From Nitratifractor sp. (lineage in GTDB: Bacteria; Campylobacterota; Campylobacteria; Campylobacterales; Sulfurovaceae), in the NCBI GenBank assembly GCA_015490055.1, contig WFYP01000041.1, positions 1-7,256 on the forward strand: a stretch of 7,256 nt of DNA. The letters run 5' to 3'. The position numbers and the translations under genes are program-made. Each line of letters starts with the position of its first letter. Positions within the stretch are counted from its first letter, which is position 1. The notes under the pieces are model-generated. The model was given only the letters and a program-made list of their open reading frames with translations, did no database searches and was not told the origin of the DNA. This document shows positions 1-6,174 of the stretch, one piece after another.

Positions 1-129
1 GGAATCCAAGCTTTTAAGCTTAATGTTCTTAGTTCAACTTTTAAAGCAAAAGAGGAAGGAGACAGCATTAAGTACGGTTTTAATAACCTAATGGCATTGT
101 CGTCTTTTATCTTCCTCCTTCTACTTTAG
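1..129 (+). CDS. C-terminal fragment of an unidentified, possibly membrane-anchored protein (5' end outside window)
   Basis: Frame 1 is open from the first base to a TAG at 127-129, giving 42 residues. The first part is mixed and charged (including KAKEEGDSIKYGFNN) and the end is strongly hydrophobic (LMALSSFIFLLLL), like a C-terminal transmembrane tail. It would converge on uup with a 93-base gap. Support is limited to the open frame, a plausible composition and a possible terminator just after the stop. I do not recognise the family. A chance open stretch of 42 codons in AT-rich DNA is possible, and a weak stem (GAGGAAG 52-58 with CTTCCTC 111-117) lies in the same bases. Confidence 0.4.
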   Translation, partial: GIQAFKLNVLSSTFKAKEEGDSIKYGFNNLMALSSFIFLLLL

Positions 130-137
130 CCCCCTTA

Positions 138-170
138 GTTTAACATATTTTTTACATTGTCAAACTTTTT
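138..170 (+). terminator. Weak rho-independent terminator candidate for the left-edge gene
   Basis: GTTTAACA (138-145) can pair with TGTCAAAC (158-165) with one mismatch, and five T residues (166-170) follow immediately. It starts 9 bases after the stop of the partial plus-strand frame. The stem is AT-rich and the loop is 12 bases, so strength would be low. Read on the minus strand the same bases give TTGACA and TAAACT with a 15-base spacer, so a minus promoter is the alternative. Confidence 0.35.
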
Positions 171-204
171 ATTTCTTTGGGGTTTTGTATTATACGATGG
201 TATT

Positions 205-228
205 GGATGTGCTCTTAAAGCACTATCC
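205..228 (-). terminator. Stem-loop at the end of uup
   Basis: On the minus strand GGATAGTGCT pairs with AGCACATCC around a short loop, one bulged base being needed. The stem starts in the final glycine codon and includes the TAG stop. No T-run follows, so it is not a canonical intrinsic terminator. It may protect or process the 3' end. Confidence 0.3.
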
Positions 229-2163
229 CTCTAACTCCTCTTGTAATTCCAATAATTCTAAGTATCTATCACTCAACTCTTCATACTCATTCTCAGCTTT
301 TGCCAACTCTTCGCTAACCTCTTTTAAACCTTTTTGGTTGTAGCAATCAGGGTTTGCAAGGCAGGCGTTTATTTCGTCTATTAACTGCTCTAGCTTTTCT
401 ATCTGCTCTGGTAGCATATCTAAATCTCTCTGCTCTTTGTAGCTGAGTTTCTGTTTAGCTTTTTTAGGTTTATTCTCGACAACAGTTGGTGCCTCTTGTA
501 AGCTCTTTTCGAAACTATCTAAACCTTTTATCTCTTTTTCTATATCTAAATATTCGCTATAACTTTGATAAGAAATCTCTATCTCACCATTACCTTTAAA
601 TATAAATAGTTTTTGAGCCAATTTATCAACAAAGTATCTATCGTGGCTTACAAAAATCAAAGCCCCCTCAAAGCTTAAAAGTTTCTCTTCTAAAATGTTA
701 ATTGTCTGAATATCCAAATCGTTTGTAGGTTCATCTAAAATAATACAGTCATACTTTTTGGTAAAGAGTAGGGCAAGGGCTACTCTATTTTTCTCGCCAC
801 CACTTAGCTGAAAAATCTTTTTATCTAAATACTCTTTTGGAAACAGAAAGTTTTTTAAATAGCCAAAAACATGCATATTCTTACCCTCTACCATAACCCT
901 ATCACCACCATCAGGACAGAATATATCTATAAGTGTTGCTTCATCTTTTAGCATTTCTCTGTGTTGGTCAAAGTACCCAATACTCAGTTCGCCTTTTTTT
1001 ATAATTCCAGCATCTGGCTTTAGTCGCCCAAGTAAGATTTTAAGAAGAGTCGATTTACCACTACCATTTGGTCCAACAATGGCTATTTTATCTCTTTGTA
1101 AAATTCTCGTTGTAAAGTTTTTTATTAGCAATTTATCGGCAATAGAGTACTCTAAATTCTCTACATCAAATAGTAGTTTTTTCTTAGCTACAATTTTATC
1201 GCCTCGCCAACTCTTCTTTTCTCTCTCTAACTCTACTTTCATTTTACGAATTAGGGTAGGGTTTTTCTTTGCCTGCTCTCTTAGCTCAAAAACTCGTCGT
1301 TTTCTACCTTGGTTTCTTGTTTCTCTTGCACGAATACCAGTAGCTAACCACTGCTCTTCGCGTTTTAATAGGCGTAGCAAGTTGCCATACTCTTTTTGCA
1401 TAGATTTAATTCTTGCCTCTTTTTGAGCTAAATAACTCTCGTAGCCACCTTTGTAATTTACAAGTTTCAAATCCTCTACCTCTACAATTCTTGTGGCGAT
1501 ATGGTCTATAAAGTATCTATCGTGCGATATAAAAAGTAGGGTAAACTTCTCTTTTTGCAAAATCTCTTCTAAAAACTCTACCATATATACATCGAGGTGG
1601 TTTGTTGGCTCATCTAGTAGCAGTAAATCAGGTTTTTTTAATATTAAAGAGGCTAGTGCAACGCGTCTTTGCTCTCCACCAGATAGCGAACATACAAGTC
1701 TATCTTCGTACTCTTTTAACTGAAACTCCTGCAAAGCTCGCTCTACTTTATTACTTAAATCCCAAGCGTTGTGGTGGTCTAAAAAGGCTGTTACTGCTTC
1801 GTGCTCTTTTAATATGGCTTTATCGTCAGGATTTTTAGCAATTAACTCAGAAAGTTCCTGATACCTATTTTGTGCATCTTTTAATTCACTTAACTCACTC
1901 TCTATGGCATCTTTAACAGTAGCATCATCATCAAATTTTGGGTTCTGGTCAAGCATAGAAATCTCTATAGATTTATCGTAAATTACCTTACCTTCATCTG
2001 GCTTTTCCGCTCCAATGGCTAGCTTCATAAGCGTAGATTTACCACACCCATTTTGCCCAATTATTGCAACTCTTTCACCATGTTCTATGTGAAAATCTAA
2101 CCCATCAAATATTTGCTTAACATCGTACTTTTTTTTAATATCATACATATCAATATATGCCAC
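223..2163 (-). CDS. uup: ABC-F family ATPase, Uup type
   Basis: A soluble 646-residue protein with two ATP-binding cassettes and no membrane segments. Cassette 1: Walker A GQNGCGKST at 36-44, signature LSGGEQ at 160-165, Walker B with D184/E185, switch His214. Cassette 2: Walker A GPNGSGKST at 364-372, LSGGEK at 453-458, D477/E478, His507. The linker (about 240-325) carries the Uup-like stretch EEQWLATGIRARETRNQGR (269-287), and residues 572-646 form the C-terminal coiled coil that marks Uup; E. coli Uup is of similar length (635 residues). ABC-F proteins act at the ribosomal E site and Uup is linked to stalled ribosomes and to transposon precise excision. The start is GTG (2161-2163), with AAGGA 6 bases upstream. 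It is divergent from the M48 gene and has T-rich third positions. Family is secure; the exact cellular role is inferred. Confidence 0.95.
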   Translation of the reverse strand: MAYIDMYDIKKKYDVKQIFDGLDFHIEHGERVAIIGQNGCGKSTLMKLAIGAEKPDEGKVIYDKSIEISMLDQNPKFDDDATVKDAIESELSELKDAQNRYQELSELIAKNPDDKAILKEHEAVTAFLDHHNAWDLSNKVERALQEFQLKEYEDRLVCSLSGGEQRRVALASLILKKPDLLLLDEPTNHLDVYMVEFLEEILQKEKFTLLFISHDRYFIDHIATRIVEVEDLKLVNYKGGYESYLAQKEARIKSMQKEYGNLLRLLKREEQWLATGIRARETRNQGRKRRVFELREQAKKNPTLIRKMKVELEREKKSWRGDKIVAKKKLLFDVENLEYSIADKLLIKNFTTRILQRDKIAIVGPNGSGKSTLLKILLGRLKPDAGIIKKGELSIGYFDQHREMLKDEATLIDIFCPDGGDRVMVEGKNMHVFGYLKNFLFPKEYLDKKIFQLSGGEKNRVALALLFTKKYDCIILDEPTNDLDIQTINILEEKLLSFEGALIFVSHDRYFVDKLAQKLFIFKGNGEIEISYQSYSEYLDIEKEIKGLDSFEKSLQEAPTVVENKPKKAKQKLSYKEQRDLDMLPEQIEKLEQLIDEINACLANPDCYNQKGLKEVSEELAKAENEYEELSDRYLELLELQEELEG

Positions 2164-2183
2164 AATTAATCCTTGTGTAAAAT

Positions 2184-2203
2184 CTAACAGTATTTTAGCG
2201 AAA
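2184..2203 (-). promoter_or_regulatory. Candidate promoter of uup
   Basis: On the minus strand TAAAAT (plus 2192-2197) lies in the context GCTAAAATAC, about 30 bases before the GTG start. No good -35 box is visible, which is usual for sigma70 promoters of Campylobacterota. It is the only clear -10 close to uup. Confidence 0.4.
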
Positions 2204-2211
2204 TATGAATA

Positions 2212-2332
2212 AGGGAGAAGGTAGAAGGGCGAAGGTTGAAGAAGTATTTATAATATTTATCCTTCATCTTTCATCCCATATTCCAAATCCCAAATCCAAT
2301 ATCCTTCATCCCAAATCCTTCATCCTTCTTTA
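2212..2332. repeat. Degenerate purine/pyrimidine-biased tandem repeat with opposed arms
   Basis: A purine-rich arm (about 2212-2243, units like GAAGG(N)AGAAGG) is followed by a short AT stretch and then a long pyrimidine-rich arm (about 2261-2332) built from variants of ATCCTTC, ATCCC and CAAATCC. The two arms are partly complementary, so a loose hairpin or cruciform is possible. It fills the spacer between the divergent promoters of uup and the M48 gene. No reading frame of interest was seen. Similar degenerate 7-12 base intergenic repeats exist in many bacterial genomes. Confidence 0.65.
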
Positions 2333-2367
2333 AGCAGTTTCTGCTATATTTAGCAAAAACATCGGAG
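2333..2367 (+). promoter_or_regulatory. Candidate promoter and ribosome site of the M48-prmC pair, with small inverted repeat
   Basis: AGCAG (2333-2337) and CTGCT (2341-2345) form a short inverted repeat around TTT, directly abutting a -10-like TATATT (2345-2350). GGAG (2364-2367) is placed 5 bases before the ATG at 2373. The inverted repeat could be an operator, but it is short and that is a guess. Confidence 0.35.
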
Positions 2368-2372
2368 AAAAT

Positions 2373-3617
2373 ATGTTAGAAGTTCTAATTGGAGTCTTTA
2401 CTCTATACACATTAATAAAAATATACATAAGCGTAATGCAAATAGGTTTTGTAACAGATGCCAAAAGGCTAGAGCCAGTACTTTTAAGTGAAACAAAGTA
2501 TGTAATAGCAGGAAACTACGCAATAAAAAAAGAGCGTCTATCGATGGCAGAAACATTTATAGATTATGTAGTATTCCTGTTTTGGGTATATGGTGGCTTT
2601 AGATATCTGCAACAAGCAGTTGGTATAGATAATGGCATAATATCTAGCGTAGAGTTTCTATTTGGCTACTTTGCAATCAACTACATTTTAACTTTGCCAT
2701 TAGATGTTTACAGAGTTTTTGGTTTAGATAAGGCATTTCACTTTACAAAAACAACACCAAAACTATACATTATAGACCAGTTAAAATCGGCACTAATATT
2801 TTTAATAGTTGGCGGGGCAATATTCTTTGCACTAAGTTATATTATAGAAAATTTCACAAATTGGTGGTTATGGTCATTTTTAGTTGTATTTGCATTTATA
2901 GTACTTGTAAATATGCTATACCCAACAGTAATTGCCCCAATTTTCAACAAATTTAAACCACTAGAAGATGCAGAATTAAAAGCCGATATAGAGCGTATTT
3001 TAAAAGAGGTAGGCTTAAATAGCGACGGAATCTTTACAATAGATGCCAGCAAAAGAGATGCAAGACTAAACGCATACTTTGGAGGCTTTGGCAAAGCAAA
3101 AAGAGTAGTGCTATTCGATACCCTGCTAGAGAAGCTAAACAAAGATGAAATCTTAGCAGTACTAGGACACGAACTAGGACACTACAGCCACAAAGATGTA
3201 TTTAAAAATATAGGACTTATGGGTGCATTTTTATTTGTTGTATTCTTTATAGTAGGGCATATACCAGATAGTCTATTCTTAGAGTTAGGAGTAGTAGCAA
3301 ACGCAGGTGCAAAAATAGCACTAATTGCAATGTTGCTACCAATATTTAGCTTTATATATATGCCAATTATGGGCTTAGTAAGTCGCCACAACGAGTACGA
3401 AGCTGATAAATTCGGTGCAAAAATAGGAGGCAAAACAAACTTAGTTAGAGCCTTGTTAAAGTTGGTAAATGAAAATAAATCGTTCCCACTATCGCACCCA
3501 ATTTATATATTTTTCTACTACAGCCACCCGCCAGTAGTAGAACGCCTTAAAGAGTTAGGCTACACAGACGAAAAACACGACGACAGCGTACTACTAGGCT
3601 TCCTAAATGATACTTAA
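2373..3617 (+). CDS. M48 family membrane zinc metalloprotease (Ste24/CAAX protease 1-like)
   Basis: 414 residues. The N-terminal half (1-183) has about five hydrophobic helices (near 3-21, 63-80, 91-109, 136-157, 165-183) in the pattern of the M48 N-terminal domain of Ste24-type proteases. The catalytic zinc site is H266-E267-L-G-H270, with E341 of NEYEAD as the likely third ligand. Two more hydrophobic segments follow (276-296, 311-332), and SHPP at 384-387 matches the conserved C-terminal element. The bacterial relatives cut or clear damaged membrane proteins; true CAAX processing is not expected in a bacterium. The ATG at 2373 has GGAG upstream. The 3' end overlaps prmC by 11 bases, so both are probably one transcript. 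Third positions drift from mixed T/C at the 5' end to mainly C at the 3' end. Confidence 0.93.
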   Translation: MLEVLIGVFTLYTLIKIYISVMQIGFVTDAKRLEPVLLSETKYVIAGNYAIKKERLSMAETFIDYVVFLFWVYGGFRYLQQAVGIDNGIISSVEFLFGYFAINYILTLPLDVYRVFGLDKAFHFTKTTPKLYIIDQLKSALIFLIVGGAIFFALSYIIENFTNWWLWSFLVVFAFIVLVNMLYPTVIAPIFNKFKPLEDAELKADIERILKEVGLNSDGIFTIDASKRDARLNAYFGGFGKAKRVVLFDTLLEKLNKDEILAVLGHELGHYSHKDVFKNIGLMGAFLFVVFFIVGHIPDSLFLELGVVANAGAKIALIAMLLPIFSFIYMPIMGLVSRHNEYEADKFGAKIGGKTNLVRALLKLVNENKSFPLSHPIYIFFYYSHPPVVERLKELGYTDEKHDDSVLLGFLNDT

Positions 3618-4422
3618 AAAAGCCCACCTCTGGGCTCAAAAAGAGCTTAAAGGCTATGTAGAACGCCCAAGATTAGAAGCCGACATCCTACTAGCCTACC
3701 TACTAAATTGCAGACGCGAAGAGTTAATACTAAAAGAGATAGAAGATATAAACTTCGATGAGTTAAAACCCCTAATAGAACGCAGAAAAAACCAAGAACC
3801 AATAGAGTACATAACAAACAAAGTAAGCTTCTACGACTTCGAGCTATACATCGCAAAAGGAGCCCTAATCCCCCGCCCAGAGAGCGAAATATTAGTAGAT
3901 AAAGCTTTAGAGTTAATCAGGCAATACAACATAAATAAAGTAGCCGAAATCGGAGTAGGAAGCGGAGCACTATCTATCGCCATAGCAAGACACAGTAGCG
4001 TCGATATAGAAGCTAGCGACATAAGCGAAGATGCCCTAAAAATAGCCCAAAAAAATATAGACAATTTCGACTTAAGCGATAGAATAAAACTACACAAGTG
4101 CAATATGTTCGACCGCTTCACAGATTTCGACCTACTAATTAGCAACCCACCCTACATAGACCCAGACTTTAAACTAGAAAAAAATGTAGCAAACTTCGAA
4201 CCCCACACCGCACTTTTTGCCCCAAATAGAGGCTTAGAGCTACTATTTAAAATATTAGAAGAGATAAAGAGTAAAAACATCAAATACGCAGTATGCGAAA
4301 TGGGCTACGACCAAAAAGAGCCATTAACCAATTTTACTAAAGAGATTGGCTTAAGTGGTAAGTTAGAGTTTTATAAAGATTTAGCAGGGCTTGATAGAGG
4401 GTTTGTTTATATTAGTGAGTAG
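3607..4422 (+). CDS. prmC: Peptide chain release factor N5-glutamine methyltransferase
   Basis: 271 residues, near the usual PrmC/HemK length. It methylates the glutamine of the GGQ motif in RF1 and RF2 using S-adenosylmethionine, in the cytoplasm. The N-terminal helical domain is about 1-75. The family block EYIT...FYDFELYIAKGALIPRPESE runs from about 68 to 94. The SAM motif I GVGSG is at 116-120, the acidic strand end near D138, and the catalytic NPPY at 180-183. EPHTALFAPNRGL (198-210) is also typical. ATG at 3607 overlaps the end of the M48 gene (stop 3615-3617), with only a weak AGG before it, so translational coupling is likely. Codons 239-271 switch abruptly to T-ended usage (T:C 16:2, against 5:12 in codons 199-238). 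Confidence 0.96.
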   Translation: MILKKAHLWAQKELKGYVERPRLEADILLAYLLNCRREELILKEIEDINFDELKPLIERRKNQEPIEYITNKVSFYDFELYIAKGALIPRPESEILVDKALELIRQYNINKVAEIGVGSGALSIAIARHSSVDIEASDISEDALKIAQKNIDNFDLSDRIKLHKCNMFDRFTDFDLLISNPPYIDPDFKLEKNVANFEPHTALFAPNRGLELLFKILEEIKSKNIKYAVCEMGYDQKEPLTNFTKEIGLSGKLEFYKDLAGLDRGFVYISE

Positions 4423-4440
4423 GGGTTAGTGGTTTATATG

Positions 4441-4465
4441 TGTGCCAAAATGCAATTTTGGCACA
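4441..4465. repeat. Perfect 25-bp palindrome (hairpin) downstream of prmC
   Basis: TGTGCCAAAAT (4441-4451), spacer GCA, ATTTTGGCACA (4455-4465): 11 perfect base pairs with a 3-base loop. It lies 18 bases after the prmC stop and 12 bases beyond the stop of the minus-strand small gene. There is no T-run on either side, so intrinsic termination is doubtful, though it could stabilise a 3' end. On the minus strand its centre reads AAATTGCATTT, the same core as the palindromes at 4717 and 5007. Confidence 0.8.
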
Positions 4466-4477
4466 AGGGAGAAATTA

Positions 4478-4694
4478 CTAAAAGTTAAGTTGTTTTAACA
4501 AACTTTCTAATTGTTTAAGAGTTGTTGGAGAAAACCGAATTGATTGACTCTTCTTCCCAACCTCTTGTCTGTTCGCAGAACCATAAGTATCTATTTGAAG
4601 ATAATCACCGTCTGGTTTATGAATAATAGCATAGGTAGCATTTACCTCAGAATGTTTTGATTCTTATTTGTTCAAGTTTACGTATAATTGCCAT
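4478..4694 (-). pseudogene. Small conserved hypothetical protein, broken by a one-base frameshift
   Basis: ATG (4692-4694) has AAGGA (plus 4702-4706) 7 bases upstream and starts MAIIRKLEQIR, but this frame stops at a TGA after 15 codons. From about 4659 the frame shifted by one base reads on to TAG (4478-4480) and contains DGDYLQIDTYGS, GKKSQSIRFSP and a C-terminal helix ending LLKQLNF. The interval is 217 bases; removing one base gives a 71-residue protein. The core pattern (YLQIDTYGS..R..GK.SQSIRF) is one I recall from short proteins of unknown function in accessory regions, some perhaps misannotated as methionyl-tRNA formyltransferase. A sequencing error, a real inactivating mutation or programmed frameshifting would look alike here. 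No function is proposed. Confidence 0.78.
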
Positions 4695-4716
4695 ATTGCT
4701 TTCCTTCTCTCTTCTT

Positions 4717-4739
4717 ATTACGAAATTGCATTTCGTAAT
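4717..4739. repeat. Palindrome copy 1 in the leader of the small gene
   Basis: ATTACGAAAT (4717-4726), spacer TGC, ATTTCGTAAT (4730-4739): 10 perfect pairs. It sits between the candidate -10 and the ribosome site of the minus-strand small gene, so it would form a hairpin in the 5' untranslated RNA or act as a DNA operator. It is almost identical to the palindrome at 5007-5027 and shares its core with that at 4441-4465. Confidence 0.85.
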
Positions 4740-4780
4740 GCATATATTCAAGTATACAATCTTAGTTCTTAACTTTTAAC
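4740..4780 (-). promoter_or_regulatory. Candidate promoter of the frameshifted small gene
   Basis: On the minus strand TTAAAA is followed after 17 bases by TATACT (plus 4751-4756), with the expected start about 5 bases before the palindrome. The same arrangement recurs about 290 bases to the right, which strengthens the idea that this block is a functional unit. Confidence 0.4.
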
Positions 4781-4851
4781 TCCATTATTGCATAATTTCG
4801 AAAGCAAGTCTAAGAAATTATAAATTTTCTCACAACCTTTGTCGTTGAAAT

Positions 4852-4950
4852 CGTAGGGGTGCCCCTTGTGGGTACCCTAAATAGCTATAACTTACCATAT
4901 CATAATATCAATCGCAGGTAAAAGGGCAACCACAAGGGATTGCCCCTACG
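4852..4950. repeat. 99-bp inverted-repeat element (MITE/REP-doublet-like)
   Basis: The left arm (4852-4878) starts CGTAGGGG and the right arm (4923-4950) ends CCCCTACG; internal CCCTTGTGG and CCACAAGGG also match as inverted copies. Each arm alone can fold as a hairpin around CTTGT or ACAAG. The 44-base centre is AT-rich and non-coding. Elements of the type GTAGGGGC...CTTGTGG...GCCC are dispersed in many bacterial genomes. No clear target duplication was seen, and no transposase is nearby. The GC-rich arms contrast with the surroundings. Confidence 0.7.
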
Positions 4951-5006
4951 CTATATAACTTTTCCTTTGATACTCTGATATTTGTATTCTACCAAACTTC
5001 CTCTCG

Positions 5007-5070
5007 TTACGAAATTGCATTTCGTAATGTATGCACTCAAGTATATAATTTTACCCCTATAACTTTTAAC
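5007..5070 (-). repeat. Second copy of the palindrome and promoter/leader block
   Basis: TTACGAAAT (5007-5015), spacer TGC, ATTTCGTAA (5019-5027) repeats the 4718-4738 palindrome exactly. The adjoining bases to 5070 match 4740-4780 imperfectly, sharing TCAAGTATA and AACTTTTAAC at the same spacing within one or two bases. On the minus strand it would be a promoter plus leader with GAGGAAG in the ribosome-site position, but no reading frame follows; the inverted-repeat element lies there instead. Confidence 0.7.
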
Positions 5071-5106
5071 TAATTGTAGGCTTACCCCTTCATTATTTAT
5101 TATTTA

Positions 5107-5151
5107 AAAGCTAGTTTTTAGCAAAGTTGGATAATATCAGCAAAAAAAGGA
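5107..5151 (+). promoter_or_regulatory. Candidate promoter and ribosome site of the DUF4149 gene
   Basis: GATAAT (5130-5135) is a -10-like box giving a start near 5142 and a short leader; AAGGA (5147-5151) is 6 bases before ATG 5158. GCTA (5110-5113) and TAGC (5119-5122) form a small inverted repeat upstream. There is no strong -35. Confidence 0.35.
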
Positions 5152-5157
5152 TTTTAT

Positions 5158-5643
5158 ATGCAAGCGTTAAAAACTAATAAATACTTTACAATAGCTTATT
5201 TACTAATTTTAGGTGTAGTTTTAGGGGCTACTGTTTATGCTGGGGCTGTTGTTGCACCTGTTACTTTTCATAGTGAAAAGTGGCTTGGTAGTGAGCTTTT
5301 AAGCCGTTTTCAAGAGGGGCTTATTATGACTCAAAACTTTGTGCGACTTGGGTATTTTATTTTAGCAGGAGTATTTGCTGTTATATTATACGAAGGGTAT
5401 CAGTATAAGCGTTTTAACAGAGATTTAGTTAAGACTTTAAGTGCCTTAGGGTTTATTATGAGTGCTATGCTTTTTAAATACTTTTATATGAGTAGCATAA
5501 TCGAAATGCAAGCTCAGGGCGAGAAGGTAGTAAATAGTCACATATTTGAAAATATGCACAAGGGTAGTGAAATTGCGTTAATGCTGTTTATGGTTTTTGC
5601 TATAATTTTGTTTGTTAGAACTTTGCAAAAAGAACTTAAGTAA
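5158..5643 (+). CDS. DUF4149 domain integral membrane protein
   Basis: 161 residues with four predicted membrane helices (about 9-33, 59-79, 90-112, 134-154) and no cleavable signal. Helix 1 has the small-residue pattern GATVYAGAVVAPVTF (23-37), followed by FHSEKWLGSELLSRF (37-51), which fits the DUF4149 (TMEM205-like) family as found next to prmC in Campylobacterota. Function is unknown in bacteria. It has a good AAGGA ribosome site and lies 735 bases from prmC, so it needs its own promoter. Its third positions favour T and G, unlike the C-rich prmC. The deoxyinosine glycosylase gene begins 45 bases later on the same strand. Confidence 0.85.
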   Translation: MQALKTNKYFTIAYLLILGVVLGATVYAGAVVAPVTFHSEKWLGSELLSRFQEGLIMTQNFVRLGYFILAGVFAVILYEGYQYKRFNRDLVKTLSALGFIMSAMLFKYFYMSSIIEMQAQGEKVVNSHIFENMHKGSEIALMLFMVFAIILFVRTLQKELK

Positions 5644-5658
5644 CTCTTTTGGAGTTAC
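5640..5658 (+). terminator. Stem-loop at the stop codon of the DUF4149 gene
   Basis: GTAACTC (5640-5646) pairs perfectly with GAGTTAC (5652-5658) around TTTTG, and the TAA stop lies inside the stem. No T-run follows, so it may be an attenuating or 3'-stabilising hairpin rather than a full terminator between this gene and the next. Confidence 0.35.
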
Positions 5659-5688
5659 AGCTAAGCACTAAGAGCAATAAGGATTATT

Positions 5689-6174
5689 ATGAAGCAAGAG
5701 CATCCATTTAAACCACTAATATTTAAGAGCAGTAAAACGCTAATTTTAGGCTCATTTCCTAGCTTAAAATCGTTTGAAAATAGCTTTTATTATGCTCATC
5801 CTCAAAATCAGTTTTGGAAGATTTTAAACTTAATTAGTGGCTATCCTACAATGCTAAAAGACCAAAGAATTTGGCTTATAAAGCAGTGCAAATTGGCTCT
5901 TTGGGATATGGTGCAAAGTTGCAAACGAGAAAACTCTGCCGATAGCAATTTAGAAGATATTACCCCAAACGATATAGATGCATTCTTAAAAGAGTACCCT
6001 AGTATTGAGCAAATCGCTTTTACAAGTCGTTTGGCAGAGAAAATTTATAAAAAACACTTTAGCCATTTAGATATAAAAACTATCTATCTGCCATCGCCAT
6101 CGCCAGCATATGCAAGTATGAGCTTAGAAGAGAAAGCTAGCAAATACAAAGAGCTTTTAGGAACTTGCAAATGA
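5689..6174 (+). CDS. DNA-deoxyinosine (hypoxanthine) glycosylase, uracil-DNA glycosylase superfamily
   Basis: 161 residues, typical for the hypoxanthine-DNA glycosylase group (UDG family 6). It should remove hypoxanthine, the product of adenine deamination, from DNA as the first step of base-excision repair. Visible blocks: LILGSFPS (18-25, motif 1 region), YYAHPQNQFW (34-43; Asn40 is probably the catalytic Asn, by analogy with Asn39 of the Methanosarcina enzyme), LWDMVQSCKRENSADSN (71-87), TPND (92-95), and LPSPSPAY (134-141, the motif 2 equivalent of LPSTSPAN). ATG 5689 is preceded by AAGGA at 5679-5683. The stop TGA shares bases with the apaH start (ATGA, 6171-6174). Assignment to the superfamily is firm; substrate preference is from family knowledge. 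Confidence 0.88.
   Translation: MKQEHPFKPLIFKSSKTLILGSFPSLKSFENSFYYAHPQNQFWKILNLISGYPTMLKDQRIWLIKQCKLALWDMVQSCKRENSADSNLEDITPNDIDAFLKEYPSIEQIAFTSRLAEKIYKKHFSHLDIKTIYLPSPSPAYASMSLEEKASKYKELLGTCK

Larger units (their letters stand above)
4423..5157. other. Gene-poor accessory island between prmC and the DUF4149 gene
   Basis: The 735-base interval has no intact gene. It holds, in order, a perfect palindrome (4441-4465), a frameshifted minus-strand small gene (4478-4694), that gene's leader with a second palindrome (4717-4739), a 99-bp inverted-repeat element (4852-4950), a second copy of the leader with a third palindrome (5007-5070), and the promoter of the DUF4149 gene. In relatives, as I recall, prmC and the DUF4149 gene lie close together, so this looks like inserted material. 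Confidence 0.6.

Noticed and set aside
52..117. Nested stems (GAGGAAG/CTTCCTC, GACA/TGTC, GGTT/AACC) and a GGAAGGA segment suggesting a small RNA such as SRP RNA
   Set aside because: The characteristic SRP apical loop and flanking helix are absent, the outer stem is only 7 bp with large internal loops, and the plus frame through it is open. At most a weak structure.
137..163. Minus-strand promoter TTGACA...TAAACT with a short reading frame (MPLGY) downstream
   Set aside because: The spacer is only 15 bases, and the AAGGAGG downstream is too far from the ATG. The same bases are better read as a plus-strand stem followed by T residues.
1079..1838. Open plus-strand frames inside uup
   Set aside because: They are mirror frames of a secure ABC-F gene, with no ribosome sites or family features.
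4441..4465. Intrinsic terminator of prmC
   Set aside because: The stem is perfect, but no T-run follows on either strand. Kept as a palindromic repeat.
4717..5070. CRISPR array
   Set aside because: Only two repeats about 290 bases apart, with unrelated material including another element between them, and no cas genes.
6165..6170. Upstream TTG start giving a 275-residue ApaH
   Set aside because: The ATG at 6171 gives the standard ApaH N-terminus, overlaps the previous stop as ATGA, and has a ribosome site at a normal distance.
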